NCBI RefSeq assembly: GCF_018449605.1
Contig: NZ_JAAVUW010000008.1
Location: 1 to 64,000, forward strand
DNA: 64,000 bases
Reading direction: 5' to 3'
Source of the DNA: Luteibacter sp. dw_328
GTDB lineage: Bacteria; Pseudomonadota; Gammaproteobacteria; Xanthomonadales; Rhodanobacteraceae
In this document: one piece after another, positions 1 to 9,379 of the stretch
How the letters are laid out: each line of letters begins with the position of its first letter
Position numbering within the stretch: position 1 is the first letter of the stretch
The notes under the pieces: model-generated
Databases searched by the model: none
The model's input: only the letters and a program-made list of their open reading frames with translations
What the model was told of the DNA's origin: nothing
Position numbers and translations under genes: made by a program

Positions 1-5
1 GTGAG

Positions 6-144
6 AGACCTTGGTGTCCACCCTCGAGGCGAGTTCCGCACAAGTGGAGCGGCCGTAGGCCAGTAGGTACACGGGCCGCGTGAGCGGCCTTCCTTTTCGA
101 ACGCGGAGGACGTGTCTGAGCCGCGAGGGTGGGCACCAAGGTCT
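6..144. repeat. Family A palindromic repeat, copy 1
   Basis: This 139 bp element is bounded by near-perfect inverted ends: AGACCTTGGTGTCCACCCTC at 6 and its complement ending at 144. Inside lies a GC-rich hairpin around 84-100. The flank 145-272 is shared with the copy at 40011-40297, so the mobile or duplicated unit is probably about 270 bp. It sits just downstream of the secA terminator. No coding capacity is convincing. The short ORFs that cross it follow repeat sequence and match nothing I recognise. Confidence 0.75.
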
Positions 145-276
145 CCCCGCGAGACGCCCAAGTGTAGAGAGCGATGGCGGAGCCGAGCCACCCGCGAAGC
201 CGAAGGCGAGCCAGGCGCGAGGTGCGAGGCCCGGCCCGAAAGCCGAACGCCCGGGTCCCGGTAATCCGCGATGAAC

Positions 277-305
277 CTAAAAAAACCCGCCTTTCGGCGG
301 GTTTC
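277..305 (-). terminator. Rho-independent terminator of secA
   Basis: Read on the minus strand just after the secA stop, AAACCCGCC and GGCGGGTTT form a 9 bp stem with a GAAA loop, followed by a run of T. This is a standard intrinsic terminator. Confidence 0.9.
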
Positions 306-311
306 TTGTTA

Positions 312-3026
312 TCAGCTCAGCTGACCGTGGCAGTGCTTGTACTTCTTGCCCGAACCACAAGGACAAGGATCGTTACGGCCGACTTTCGGGCCGTCGTTGA
401 GTACAGGTGCGATCACCGGTTCGGCCGCCGCGGTGTCACCACCGATACCCATCGGCTGGGCATCGGCGTGCTGGAACTGCAGGCGCTGCCCTTCGGCGGC
501 ACGCTGCTGCTCGGCTTCCATCGCGGTGACTTCGTCTTCGCTGCGGATGCGGATGCGCGCGAGCATCTGGACCACTTCACTCTTGATGCGATCGAGCATT
601 TCGGAGAACAGTTCGAACGACTCGCGCTTGAACTCCTGCTTCGGCTGTTTCTGCGCATATCCGCGCAGGTAAATGCCCTGGCGCAGGTAGTCCATGCTCG
701 CCAGATGCTCCTTCCAGGCGTTATCGACGACCGAGAGCATCACGTGCTTCTCGAGCGAGCGCATGGTTTCGGCACCGACCTGGACTTCCTTCTCCGAGAA
801 CAGCGCATCCACCGCAGCACGCACGTGCTCGAGGATGGCTTCCGCGTCGACGTCCTTCTGGCCTTCGACCCAGTGCGGCAGGTCGATGCGAAGGTTGAGC
901 TCGCTGGCCAGCTCGCGGTCGAGGCCGGCGATATCCCACTGGTCGTCGATGCTGTCGGCGGGCACGTACTTGCGCACGAGCGCCACCACGACATCCTGGC
1001 GGATGTCGACGATCATGTCGGAGATGTCGTCGATTTCGAGGAGTTCGTCGCGCTGCGCGTAGATCACCTTGCGCTGGTCGTTGGCGACATCGTCGAATTC
1101 GAGGAGGTTCTTGCGGATGTCGAAGTTGTGCTGCTCGACCTTGCGCTGCACCTTTTCGATCTGGCGCGTGATCAGGCGATCCTCGAGGGCCTCGTCTTCC
1201 TTCATGCCGAACATCTGCATCCAGCGGCCGATACGCTCGCCGCCGAAGATGCGCATCAGGTTGTCCTGCAGCGACAGGTAGAAACGCGAGGAACCCGGAT
1301 CACCCTGGCGACCCGAACGACCACGCAGCTGGTTGTCGATACGACGCGACTCGTGACGCTCCGTGCCGACGATATGCAGACCGCCTGAAGCAAGCACCTG
1401 ATCATGGCGCTTCTTCCACTCTTCGCGTGTCTTCTGGCGATCGGCGTCGGTTGCCGTTTCGGGCAACGTGGCCAGCAGGGCGTCGAGGCTGCCACCGAGC
1501 ACGATGTCCGTACCGCGACCGGCCATGTTGGTGGCAATGGTGACCGAGCCTGGCGCACCCGCCTGGGCCACGATGTGCGCTTCGCGCTCATGCTGCTTGG
1601 CGTTGAGCACTTCGTGCGGAATCTTTTCTTTCTTCAGCAGACCCGACACGAGTTCGGACACGTCGATGGACGCGGTGCCGACCAGCACCGGCTGACCGCG
1701 CCCGAAGCAGGCCTTGATGTCGTCGATGACTGCCTTGTACTTGGCATCCGGACCGAGGAACACGGAGTCCGGGTTGTCCACGCGAATCATCGGCTGGTGC
1801 GTCGGGATCACCACCACTTCCAGGCCGTAGACGGTCTGGAACTCGTAGGCTTCCGTGTCGGCCGTACCGGTCATGCCGGCCAGCTTCTTGTACATGCGGA
1901 ACAGGTTCTGGAACGTGACCGTCGCCAGTGTCTGGTTCTCGCGTTGGATGGGCACGCCTTCCTTCGCCTCGACCGCCTGGTGCAGGCCATCGGACCAGCG
2001 ACGGCCTGCCAGCGTACGGCCGGTAAACTCGTCGACGATGATGACTTCGCCATCGCGGACGATGTAGTCGACGTCGCGCTGGTAGATCGCGTTTGCACGC
2101 AATGCCGCGTTCATGTGGTGAACGACAGCCAGGTTCTTCGAATCGTAGAGACCGCTGTCCGGCTCGATGACACCGGCTTCGCGCAGCAACTGCTCGGCGT
2201 GCTCCATGCCCTCTTCGGACATGTGTACCTGCTTGCCCTTTTCGTCGACGAAGTAGTCGCCACCGGCGTCTTCCTTCTCCTGGCGAGAAAGACCCGGAAC
2301 GATCTTGTTCACGGCGATGTAGAGCTGCGGGGAGTCTTCGGCGGGACCGGAGATGATCAGCGGCGTACGCGCTTCGTCGATCAGGATCGAATCGACCTCG
2401 TCGACGATGGCGTAGTGCAGGCCGCGCTGATTGCGCTGTTCCTTGCTGAGCGCCATGTTGTCGCGAAGGTAGTCGAAGCCGAACTCGTTATTCGTACCGT
2501 AAGTAATGTCTGCCTGGTACGCGCTGCGCTTGTCGGCGTGGTCCATGCCCGGGTAAACGACACCGACCGTAAGGCCGAGGAAGTTGTACAGGCGGCCCAT
2601 CTGCGCGGAGTCGCGTCGTGCCAGGTAGTCGTTCACGGTAACGACGTGGACGCCTTTACCTTCGAGGGCGTTGAGATAAACCGGCAACGTGCCGACCAGC
2701 GTCTTGCCCTCACCCGTGCGCATTTCGGCGATACGCCCACCGTGCAGCACCATGCCGCCAATGAGCTGCACGTCGTAGTGGCGCATGCCAAGCGTGCGCT
2801 TTGCCGCCTCACGGGTGACCGCGAAAGCTTCGGGTAGCAGGGCGTCGAGGGTCTCGCCGGCAGCGAGACGCTGACGGAAATCGTCGGTCTTGCTCCGCAG
2901 CGCGTCGTCGGAAAGCTTTTCGAATTCCGGCTCGAGGGCGTTGATGCGCTTGACCGTCTTGGAGAGGTCACGCAGCACCCGCTCGTTACGGCTGCCGAAA
3001 ATACTCGTCAGTGCACGATTGAACAT
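312..3026 (-). CDS. secA: Preprotein translocase ATPase SecA
   Basis: SecA is the peripheral motor ATPase that drives unfolded preproteins through SecYEG. The 904-residue product is the usual length (E. coli has 901). Walker A MRTGEGKT is at residues 102-109. The DEAD-like motif [14 protein letters not shown] and the helicase motif MAGRGTDI are present. The C-terminal zinc-binding tail [13 protein letters not shown], which contacts SecB and lipid, is complete. The gene ends before a strong terminator. A 131 bp gap separates its start from the M23 peptidase stop, so the two are probably co-transcribed. No secM-like arrest peptide is seen upstream, unlike E. coli. Confidence 0.98.
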   Translation of the reverse strand: MFNRALTSIFGSRNERVLRDLSKTVKRINALEPEFEKLSDDALRSKTDDFRQRLAAGETLDALLPEAFAVTREAAKRTLGMRHYDVQLIGGMVLHGGRIAEMRTGEGKTLVGTLPVYLNALEGKGVHVVTVNDYLARRDSAQMGRLYNFLGLTVGVVYPGMDHADKRSAYQADITYGTNNEFGFDYLRDNMALSKEQRNQRGLHYAIVDEVDSILIDEARTPLIISGPAEDSPQLYIAVNKIVPGLSRQEKEDAGGDYFVDEKGKQVHMSEEGMEHAEQLLREAGVIEPDSGLYDSKNLAVVHHMNAALRANAIYQRDVDYIVRDGEVIIVDEFTGRTLAGRRWSDGLHQAVEAKEGVPIQRENQTLATVTFQNLFRMYKKLAGMTGTADTEAYEFQTVYGLEVVVIPTHQPMIRVDNPDSVFLGPDAKYKAVIDDIKACFGRGQPVLVGTASIDVSELVSGLLKKEKIPHEVLNAKQHEREAHIVAQAGAPGSVTIATNMAGRGTDIVLGGSLDALLATLPETATDADRQKTREEWKKRHDQVLASGGLHIVGTERHESRRIDNQLRGRSGRQGDPGSSRFYLSLQDNLMRIFGGERIGRWMQMFGMKEDEALEDRLITRQIEKVQRKVEQHNFDIRKNLLEFDDVANDQRKVIYAQRDELLEIDDISDMIVDIRQDVVVALVRKYVPADSIDDQWDIAGLDRELASELNLRIDLPHWVEGQKDVDAEAILEHVRAAVDALFSEKEVQVGAETMRSLEKHVMLSVVDNAWKEHLASMDYLRQGIYLRGYAQKQPKQEFKRESFELFSEMLDRIKSEVVQMLARIRIRSEDEVTAMEAEQQRAAEGQRLQFQHADAQPMGIGGDTAAAEPVIAPVLNDGPKVGRNDPCPCGSGKKYKHCHGQLS

Positions 3027-3157
3027 CGATCATCCGGATCTGAAACGAAAAGGGCTGCCGGAAGGCGCTAAGCCGACCGGCACGAAGGGACGATCATACT
3101 ACGGGCGTCCCCGGCTTTCCTCGGGGTGGCGACTGGCGTGCCCGGATTCAAGCCCGG

Positions 3158-4096
3158 TCAGCGATGACTCTTCACGAAGGCGAGCGGATTGACGACCCGA
3201 TCGTGGTACCAGACCTCGAAATGGACGTGCGAACCGGTCGAACGGCCGGTGGACCCGGCTTTGGCGATCACGTCGCCTACCCGGACACGTTGGCCCGGAT
3301 GCACGACCAGCGCGCTGTTATGGGCGTATCGGGTCATGTAACCGTTGCCATGGTCGATTTCGATGACGTCGCCATAGCCATTGCGCTGACCCGCGAAAGT
3401 GACCATGCCCTCAGCCACGGCCGTCACCGGCGTACCCGTCGGCGCGGCGATGTCGATACCCGTGTGGCGCGCGCTGTGGCCGCTGAACGGATCGGGGCGG
3501 CCACCGAAATAGGAAGAGATGTAGCCATTGACCGGCATGCCGGTCGGTCGAAGGCTGGATTCGATGCTGCGGTCCATCAGCAGGTCGCGCAGGGCTTCGA
3601 GCTGGGCCTGCTGGGCGTCGAACTGGCCGGAGAGGTGGTCGATGCTCTTTCCGAGCGTTTCGGGAAGCGCATAGGCGCTGGTATCGGGGCCATTGCTGAC
3701 CTCGAGGCCGCCCTGGCCGGGCTCCTCGTCGAAGTTGAACTCGCCGTCATCCAGCTTGCCGGCCTGGGTCAGGCGCTCGCCGAGCGCGTTGAGGCGCACC
3801 GACTGGGCCTGGAGCTGGCCCAGCTTGACCGCCAGGGCGTCGAGATCGCGCTGGGCGTCGCGCTTGATCGCGGCCACCTGGGCGCTCTGGTCGCCGACCT
3901 GCGCTTGCAGGCCATCGAGATGACCCAGCGCGCGATCTTTCGGACTGGCGACCACCAGAGCCACCGCGGCGCCGACCCCGGCAATGCCGATAAAGCCGGC
4001 CAGGGCCATCGCCGTCACCTTGCAGCGCATGCGCCGGCAGGTGAGATCCAGCGTTTTCGGCCCTTTCTGGCCACGAGACACGAGTATGATCTGCAT
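3158..4096 (-). CDS. M23 family metallopeptidase, membrane-anchored
   Basis: This is a predicted cell-wall endopeptidase or a LytM-type activator of amidases. From the ATG at 4096 the protein has 312 residues. It has a short cytoplasmic N-terminus, one membrane segment (about 29-50), a helical coiled-coil region (about 58-175), and a C-terminal LytM domain. The zinc ligands are intact: HTGID at 211-215 and HVHFE at 290-294. An earlier in-frame ATG at 4129 would overlap the divergent dciA start, so I prefer 4096, which begins the typical family N-terminus MQIILVSRG. Intact metal ligands favour an active enzyme over an EnvC-like pseudo-enzyme. The position next to secA is typical of Xanthomonadales. 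Confidence 0.9.
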   Translation of the reverse strand: MQIILVSRGQKGPKTLDLTCRRMRCKVTAMALAGFIGIAGVGAAVALVVASPKDRALGHLDGLQAQVGDQSAQVAAIKRDAQRDLDALAVKLGQLQAQSVRLNALGERLTQAGKLDDGEFNFDEEPGQGGLEVSNGPDTSAYALPETLGKSIDHLSGQFDAQQAQLEALRDLLMDRSIESSLRPTGMPVNGYISSYFGGRPDPFSGHSARHTGIDIAAPTGTPVTAVAEGMVTFAGQRNGYGDVIEIDHGNGYMTRYAHNSALVVHPGQRVRVGDVIAKAGSTGRSTGSHVHFEVWYHDRVVNPLAFVKSHR

Positions 4097-4127
4097 ACGT
4101 TCCACATCGAATAGTTGAAGCCGGTCC

Positions 4128-4586
4128 ATGCCACCGCCGTACCAACCGACCCGACGATCCACCCATGGACTGAAGTCCATCTCGGAATTCGGGCCTGTCG
4201 CGTCGCTGGCCAAACGAGCCCGCGAACTCGACACGTTGGACCGCCAGCTGCGCGCGACGCTGCCTCAACCGCTGCGCGACAACGTCCGCTTCGCGGACCT
4301 GCGCGACGGTCGGCTCGTCTTCCTTGCGCCCTCCTCGGCCTGGGCCTCGCGGGTACGCCTTTACCAGACGCAGATCCTCGAGGCCGCCCGCGCCATCGGC
4401 GCGAAAGCCAGTTCGGTTGCCGTGAAAGTGGCCCCCCTACCGGTCGAGGAAGTCATTCCCGACCGACATAAACCGCTTTCCGCGTCAGCCGCCCGCCATC
4501 TGCGAGCCGCTGCAGCGTCACTCTCCGACCCCACGTTGCGGGATCTGTTCCTGAAACTGGCCTCCGAGGCCGAAAATTCAGATTAA
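4128..4586 (+). CDS. dciA: DciA/DUF721 family protein, likely helicase loader
   Basis: DciA proteins help load the replicative helicase DnaB in bacteria without DnaC. The 152-residue product has the DUF721 pattern: a basic N-terminal helix region and a conserved segment around LRDNVRFADLRDGRLVFLAP, then WASRVRLYQ and a variable tail. Its ATG lies in the palindrome CATG, whose complement is the upstream ATG of the M23 ORF, so the two genes are divergent with no spacer if both outer starts are used. A later start may be the real one. Downstream is 1 kb of repeats. Confidence 0.82.
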   Translation: MPPPYQPTRRSTHGLKSISEFGPVASLAKRARELDTLDRQLRATLPQPLRDNVRFADLRDGRLVFLAPSSAWASRVRLYQTQILEAARAIGAKASSVAVKVAPLPVEEVIPDRHKPLSASAARHLRAAAASLSDPTLRDLFLKLASEAENSD

Positions 4587-4795
4587 TTCTATACTTACGA
4601 GCCAAAAGCTCGATCCGTAAGCAGCACCGGATCGGACGGAGCGGCAAACTTTATAGCACGCATGTTCCCTATGAACACCTAAAATGGACGTAAAGTTCAC
4701 AGGGGCGTGACGGCTGTCACGCGGGTATGGGGGCTTGGGAGCGCTTCTTGGCGGGCTCGCCTTCGGCCTCGCCGTTGCGCTCGCTCTGCGTCGCA

Positions 4796-4968
4796 AGAGC
4801 CGGCGGGTATCACCCTCGGGGCCACGCTGCGGCGACCCACCGGAGGTTTTCGACGCGACTCCTGTCGCGCGAAAACGGTCGGCCATCCATGGCCGACCCC
4901 CTGCGGGCTTTTTCCGGTGGGACGCCTCGCCTGCGCTACCGGCCCCGAGGGTGATACCCGCCGGCTCT
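4796..4968. repeat. Family B palindromic repeat, copy 1
   Basis: A 173 bp element with perfect 28 bp inverted ends (4796-4823 against 4941-4968, beginning AGAGCCGGCGGGTATCACCC). It contains a nested perfect palindrome at 4877-4898 (GGTCGGCCAT / ATGGCCGACC) and a GTTTTCGACGCGACT / GCGCGAAAAC stem. The left flank from about 4750, with GCGGGCTCGCC, belongs to the same family. The rest of 4587-5586 holds only this element, copy 2 and a REP pair. I see no gene there. Confidence 0.8.
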
Positions 4969-5050
4969 TCCGAGCGGTGAGGTTCGTGGGGTCGAGCAAC
5001 CGCTTGCGGCCTGATGGGCGATGTTTCGATGAAGCGCAACGCAGCTCGTG

Positions 5051-5206
5051 TGTAGGAGCCGATTCATCAGCGAACCCTCGACGGTGCTATCGCGAACGAG
5101 GCCGTGCGTTGAATCGCGCTGGCGTCTAACCGCTCGCCCCATCACTACAAGGCCTCCTTCGCCCGTGCGAGAACCTGAGGATTCGCCGATGAATCGGCTC
5201 CTACAG
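5051..5206. repeat. REP pair (REPIN-like) between family B copies
   Basis: Two inverted REP units, TGTAGGAGCCGATTCATC at 5051 and GATGAATCGGCTCCTACA ending near 5206, are separated by about 105 bp of non-coding sequence. The same REP unit recurs at 22524, 23068, 23163 and 33193. Confidence 0.8.
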
Positions 5207-5232
5207 ACCAGCAGCCTGCCGCGTCGTGGGGG

Positions 5233-5465
5233 AGAGCCGGCGGGTGCCACCCTCGGGGCTGGTAGCGGAGGCGAGGGCTTCGGCTGGATAAGGCCCGCAG
5301 GGGGCCGGCCAGGACGGCCGGCCGTTTTCGCGCGACAGGAGTCGCGTCGAAAACCCCCAGCCGAAGCCCGGCCCGGCCCGAAGGGCAATAAGTAAACGGC
5401 CGCTCTTGCGGCCCTCCTTAGCGGGACGCCGCAGCGTGGCCCCGAGGGTGGCACCCGCCGGCTCT
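5233..5465. repeat. Family B palindromic repeat, copy 2
   Basis: A 233 bp element with perfect 27 bp inverted ends (5233-5259 against 5439-5465, beginning AGAGCCGGCGGGTGCCACCC). The interior shares the GTTTTCGCGCGACAGGAGTC block with copy 1, but inverted. The right flank, about 5466-5515, resembles the flanks of the 4796 and 40741 copies. Confidence 0.8.
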
Positions 5466-5525
5466 CGCGACGCAACGCGAGCGCTTAACGCAATGCCAAA
5501 GGCGAGCCCGCACGCGCGAAGACCC

Positions 5526-5555
5526 AAAAAAAAACCGCCTCGAGGGCGGCTTTCT
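5526..5555 (-). terminator. Rho-independent terminator of lpxC
   Basis: On the minus strand, AAAGCCGCCCT and AGGCGGTTT form a stem that runs into nine T residues, about 30 bp past the lpxC stop. It ends the dcw transcript. Confidence 0.92.
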
Positions 5556-5586
5556 TCGTGTGGCGAGTGCCCCGAAGGGCCGTGCC

Positions 5587-6498
5587 TCAGATCGCGTGGG
5601 CGGGCTGGGCGTAGGAGATCGGCGCCTTGGCCGGGTCCTTGAAGCTGACTTCTTCCCAGGCGGTGACATCGGCCATCAGGCTGCGAAGGAGCTTGTTGTT
5701 GAGCTCATGACCGGACTTGTGCGCGGAGTACGCGCCAATGAGGCTGTGGCCCAGCATGTAGATGTCGCCGATGGCGTCGAGGATCTTGTGCTTGACGAAC
5801 TCGTTGTCGTAACGGAGGCCGTCTTCGTTGAGCACGCGGTAGTCGTCCAGCACGACAGCGTTGTCCATGGAGCCGCCGAGCGTGAGATTGCGCTCACGGA
5901 GCATCTCGATGTCACGCATGAAGCCAAACGTGCGGGCACGGCTGACTTCCTTGACGAAGGACGTGGTCGAGAAATCCATCTCGGCCTGGGAATTGCGCTT
6001 GTTGAACAGCGGGTGGTCGAACTCGACCGAGAAACCCACCTTGAAGCCGTCGAATGGCTCGAGCTTGGCCCACTTGTCACCGTCCTGGACGATGACCGGC
6101 TTGCGAATACGAATGAAGCGCTTGGCGGCTTCCTGCTCCTCGATACCCGCGGACTGGATGAGGAACACGAACGGACCGGCGCTGCCGTCCATGATCGGCA
6201 CTTCGGGAGCGGAAAGGTCGACATAGGCATTGTCGATACCGAGCCCGGCCATGGCCGAGAGCAGATGCTCGACAGTGGACACGCGAACGCCATCCTTGAT
6301 CAGCGTGGTCGAAAGACGCGTATCGCCGACGTTCTCGGGACGCGAATGCAGTTCGACGGGCGGATTCAGGTCGGTGCGACGAAACACGATGCCGGTGTTC
6401 GGCGCCGCGGGACGAAGCGTCATATACACCTTGTCGCCGGTATGAAGACCGACGCCAGTGGCGCGAATGATGTTCTTGAGCGTGCGCTGCTTAATCAT
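5587..6498 (-). CDS. lpxC: UDP-3-O-acyl-N-acetylglucosamine deacetylase LpxC
   Basis: LpxC is the zinc-dependent cytoplasmic deacetylase that commits UDP-GlcNAc derivatives to lipid A synthesis. The 303-residue length is normal. Family motifs are visible: KQRTLKN and GVGLHTG at the N-terminus, the zinc-ligand motif STVEHLLSA (His78), HKILDAIGD, and [10 protein letters not shown] with the catalytic His near 265. It is the last gene of the dcw cluster, as in E. coli, and is followed by a terminator. A 320 bp gap to ftsZ suggests its own promoter. A weak AAGG lies 10 nt before the ATG. Confidence 0.97.
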   Translation of the reverse strand: MIKQRTLKNIIRATGVGLHTGDKVYMTLRPAAPNTGIVFRRTDLNPPVELHSRPENVGDTRLSTTLIKDGVRVSTVEHLLSAMAGLGIDNAYVDLSAPEVPIMDGSAGPFVFLIQSAGIEEQEAAKRFIRIRKPVIVQDGDKWAKLEPFDGFKVGFSVEFDHPLFNKRNSQAEMDFSTTSFVKEVSRARTFGFMRDIEMLRERNLTLGGSMDNAVVLDDYRVLNEDGLRYDNEFVKHKILDAIGDIYMLGHSLIGAYSAHKSGHELNNKLLRSLMADVTAWEEVSFKDPAKAPISYAQPAHAI

Positions 6499-6818
6499 AT
6501 TGGGTCAAACCTTAGCCGGCAGCAGCCTTAAGTGGCGAATAGGCTAACACAGTCTTAACCTCGGGCTAGATGAACTGAACGGGCCAGTCTTGCACCGCTT
6601 CACTCTTCCTTCAGCATCGGACGCAAGTCATTCTCATTTGGCTTGCGACTGAAACCACGGTCATTCAAGTACTTGAAAAACCTGGCCGGTTTCTCCCGTC
6701 GACAGGGCAACGCTCCGCCGCCCGGACGGGATCGGCGGCGGAGCGTCGGGCTACCCGGCATCGTGCCGGGCCAGCCTCACGTTTTCCTTAACGTGCCATC
6801 AGGTACGTGTCGAGACAG
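6499..6818. other. lpxC-ftsZ spacer
   Basis: A 320 bp non-coding gap. It contains a strong GC-rich hairpin at 6710-6746, listed separately, and a smaller CCCGGCATCGTGCCGGG stem near 6754-6770. The segment 6499-6640 is less GC-rich than its surroundings and probably carries the lpxC promoter, but I cannot point to a convincing -35/-10 pair. Confidence 0.55.
6710..6746 (-). terminator. Hairpin after ftsZ, possible terminator or attenuator
   Basis: A 13 bp perfect stem (ACGCTCCGCCGCC paired with GGCGGCGGAGCGT) with an 11 nt loop lies about 70 bp past the ftsZ stop. Only TT follows it, so it may be a partial terminator, a Rho-dependent site or an RNA 3'-end stabiliser rather than a full intrinsic terminator. 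Confidence 0.5.
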
Positions 6819-8003
6819 TCAATCTGCCTGGCGGCGCAGGAACGCCGGGATGTCCAGGTAGTCGATCGTCGGCTCGGCACCCTTGGACGGCGCCGGCTCC
6901 GAACGCGTCGACGAGACGACGTCGGGCTGCGCGTAGTCGACCACCTCGTTGCCCGTACCCGTGCGCAGCACGACCGGACGAGGACGCTGGCGCATTTCCA
7001 CCTGCTGCTGAACCGGCTGGCGAATCGGCTGCTTCGACGCCACGCCCGCACGATTCAGGCCCGTGGCGACGACGGTCACGCGGACATCGTCCTGCATGTC
7101 CGGGTCGAGCGAGGTGCCGATGACCACGGTCGCGTCTTCCGAGGCGAAATCGTGGATCACCCGGCCGATCTCGTCGAACTCGCGCATGGTCAGGTTCGGA
7201 CCGGCGGTGACATTGACCAGGATGCCGCAAGCGCCGGCGAGGTTCACGTCCTCGAGCAGCGGGTTGTTGATGGCGGCCTCGGCGGCAGCCTGCGCGCGGT
7301 CGTCGCCGCGAGCCGTGCCAGAGCCCATCATCGCCATGCCCATCTCGCTCATCACGGTACGGACGTCGGCAAAGTCGACGTTGATCAGGCCAGGAGCCGT
7401 GATCAGATCGGCGATGCCCTGCACGGCACCCTGAAGCACGTCGTTGGCGGCCTTGAAGGCGTTGAGCAGGGTGACTTCGCGACCGAGCACCGAAAGGAGC
7501 TTTTCATTCGGCACGGTGATCAGCGAATCGACGTGCTGCGACAGGTCTTCGATGCCCTTGAGGGCGACCTGCATGCGGCGACGGCCTTCGAACGGGAACG
7601 GCTTGGTGACGACCGCGACCGTAAGGATGCCCTTTTCCTTCGCCAGCTGGGCGACGACCGGGGCCGCGCCCGTACCGGTACCGCCACCCATGCCCGCGGT
7701 GATGAAGACCATGTCGGCGCCTTCGAGCATTTCCTCGATGCGCTCACGGTCTTCCAGCGCGGCCTGGCGGCCGACTTCCGGATTGGCACCCGCGCCCAGG
7801 CCCTTGGTGACATTGCCACCGAGCTGGAGGTGCGTACGCGAGTTGCAGCTCTTCATGGCCTGCGCGTCGGTATTGGCGACGACGAACTCGACGCCTTCGA
7901 TATTGGAGTTGACCATGTGCGCCACGGCGTTACCGCCACCGCCGCCCACGCCGATGACCTTGATGACCGCGTTCGGTGCCAGCTTTTCGATGAGTTCAAA
8001 CAT
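6819..8003 (-). CDS. ftsZ: Cell division tubulin homologue FtsZ
   Basis: FtsZ polymerises with GTP into the cytokinetic ring. The 394-residue protein shows the N-terminal nucleotide fold (VIGVGGGGGNAV), the tubulin signature GGGTGTG at residues 106-112, and the T7 loop region NVDFADVRTVMSEMG. A variable linker leads to the C-terminal peptide DYLDIPAFLRRQAD, which binds FtsA, ZipA and other partners. A GGAGG site lies 7 nt before the ATG. The 132 bp gap to ftsA probably contains an ftsZ promoter. Confidence 0.99.
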   Translation of the reverse strand: MFELIEKLAPNAVIKVIGVGGGGGNAVAHMVNSNIEGVEFVVANTDAQAMKSCNSRTHLQLGGNVTKGLGAGANPEVGRQAALEDRERIEEMLEGADMVFITAGMGGGTGTGAAPVVAQLAKEKGILTVAVVTKPFPFEGRRRMQVALKGIEDLSQHVDSLITVPNEKLLSVLGREVTLLNAFKAANDVLQGAVQGIADLITAPGLINVDFADVRTVMSEMGMAMMGSGTARGDDRAQAAAEAAINNPLLEDVNLAGACGILVNVTAGPNLTMREFDEIGRVIHDFASEDATVVIGTSLDPDMQDDVRVTVVATGLNRAGVASKQPIRQPVQQQVEMRQRPRPVVLRTGTGNEVVDYAQPDVVSSTRSEPAPSKGAEPTIDYLDIPAFLRRQAD

Positions 8004-8135
8004 TTCCCGTCCTCCGCAGAACTTTTAGTTTTTATGGTTTATGTCCCACGTCCGACTCCTGTCGGCCATGGGTTGCGGGCCATCCTCTTGCCCCGGCGCC
8101 CCCCTTCCATCGGGCACCGACAATCCGGTTTCTAC

Positions 8136-9371
8136 TTAGAAATTCTTGGTGAACCAGCTTCGGAACTTCTCGACCACACTGCCGACGTTGCCGACGGCGG
8201 AACTCGTGTTACGCGATGCGCCACTGGACCGCGAACCGTGCAGAAGCAGGCCCACGCCGGTCGAATGCAGCTCGCTGGATACGACATCGCCCAGACCCGA
8301 CACGTGCTGGGGCACGCCGATGCGGACCATCTTGTGAAAAATTTCTTCGGCCAGCTCGAGCGCGCCTTCCATGCGCGACGCACCGCCGGTGAGCACGATG
8401 CCGGCAGCGACGAGGCTCTCGTAACCCGAGCGGCGCAGTTCGTCCTGCACCATCTCGAAGATTTCCTCGTAGCGCGCCTGCACCGACTGCGCGAGCGCCT
8501 GGCGCGCGAGACGACGCGGCGGGCGATCGCCGACGCTCGGCACCTGGATCGTTTCTTCCGCGTGCGCGAGCTGGGCGAGCGCACACGCGTACTTGATCTT
8601 GATCTCTTCGGCGTGAGCGGTCGGTGTGTGCACGCCGTAGGCGATGTCGTTTGTCACCTGGTCGCCACCGACCGGCAGCGACTTGGTGTGGCGGATCGCA
8701 CCCTGCGTATAGATGGCGATATCGGTGGTGCCGGCGCCGATGTCGACGAGGCAGACGCCGAGCTCGAGCTCGTCTTCGGTCAGCACGGCCTTCGCGCTGG
8801 CGACCGCCGCCGGAACCAGCTCGTCGACCGAGAGGCCACAACGCTGGATGCACTTGGAGATGTTCTGCACCGCGCTGGCCGCACCAGTGACCAGATGCAC
8901 GCTGGCTTCCAGGCGCACGCCACTCATGCCGACCGGGTGGCGGATGCCATCCTGGCCGTCGATGCGGTATTCCTGCGATTCCTTGTAAAGCACCTTGCGG
9001 TCGGCCGGGATCGCCACTGCGCTGGCGGCTTCGAGCACCTGCTCCAGATCGGCGGCCGTCACTTCACGGTCGCGGATGGCTGCGGTGCCGTGCGAGTTGC
9101 GCGTTTCCAGGTGGCTGCCCGAGATGGACGCGTAGACCGAGCGAATGTCACAGCCGGCCATCAGCTCGGCCTCTTCGACCGCGCGCTGGATGGAGTGCAC
9201 CGTCGATTCGATGTCGACCACCGAGCCGCGCTTCATGCCGCGCGACACATGGGTGCCGATGCCGATGATCTCGATCGGTTCACCCGGCTCGTATTCGCCG
9301 ACGATCGCGACGACCTTCGACGTTCCGATGTCGAGGCCGACGACGAGCTGTTTGTCGTTCTTGTTTCTCAT
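8136..9371 (-). CDS. ftsA: Cell division actin-like protein FtsA
   Basis: FtsA anchors FtsZ filaments to the inner membrane and recruits later division proteins. The 411-residue protein has the actin-fold phosphate motifs VVGLDIGTSKV (N-terminal) and CLVDIGAGTTDIAIY, the adenosine motif GIVLTGGASRMEG, and the SHS2 (1C) subdomain between. The C-terminal amphipathic helix, VVEKFRSWFTKNF, is intact. It starts 8 nt after the ftsQ stop. Confidence 0.98.
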   Translation of the reverse strand: MRNKNDKQLVVGLDIGTSKVVAIVGEYEPGEPIEIIGIGTHVSRGMKRGSVVDIESTVHSIQRAVEEAELMAGCDIRSVYASISGSHLETRNSHGTAAIRDREVTAADLEQVLEAASAVAIPADRKVLYKESQEYRIDGQDGIRHPVGMSGVRLEASVHLVTGAASAVQNISKCIQRCGLSVDELVPAAVASAKAVLTEDELELGVCLVDIGAGTTDIAIYTQGAIRHTKSLPVGGDQVTNDIAYGVHTPTAHAEEIKIKYACALAQLAHAEETIQVPSVGDRPPRRLARQALAQSVQARYEEIFEMVQDELRRSGYESLVAAGIVLTGGASRMEGALELAEEIFHKMVRIGVPQHVSGLGDVVSSELHSTGVGLLLHGSRSSGASRNTSSAVGNVGSVVEKFRSWFTKNF

Positions 9372-9379
9372 GGTTTAGC

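Noticed and set aside
174-1388. Long plus-strand ORF antisense to secA
   Set aside because: Its reading frame mirrors the secA codon bias in high-GC DNA, shows no family similarity and begins in repeat sequence.
1404-2837. Another long plus-strand ORF antisense to secA
   Set aside because: Shadow of secA; composition is rich in His, Val, Arg and Asp, as expected from antisense of high-GC genes.
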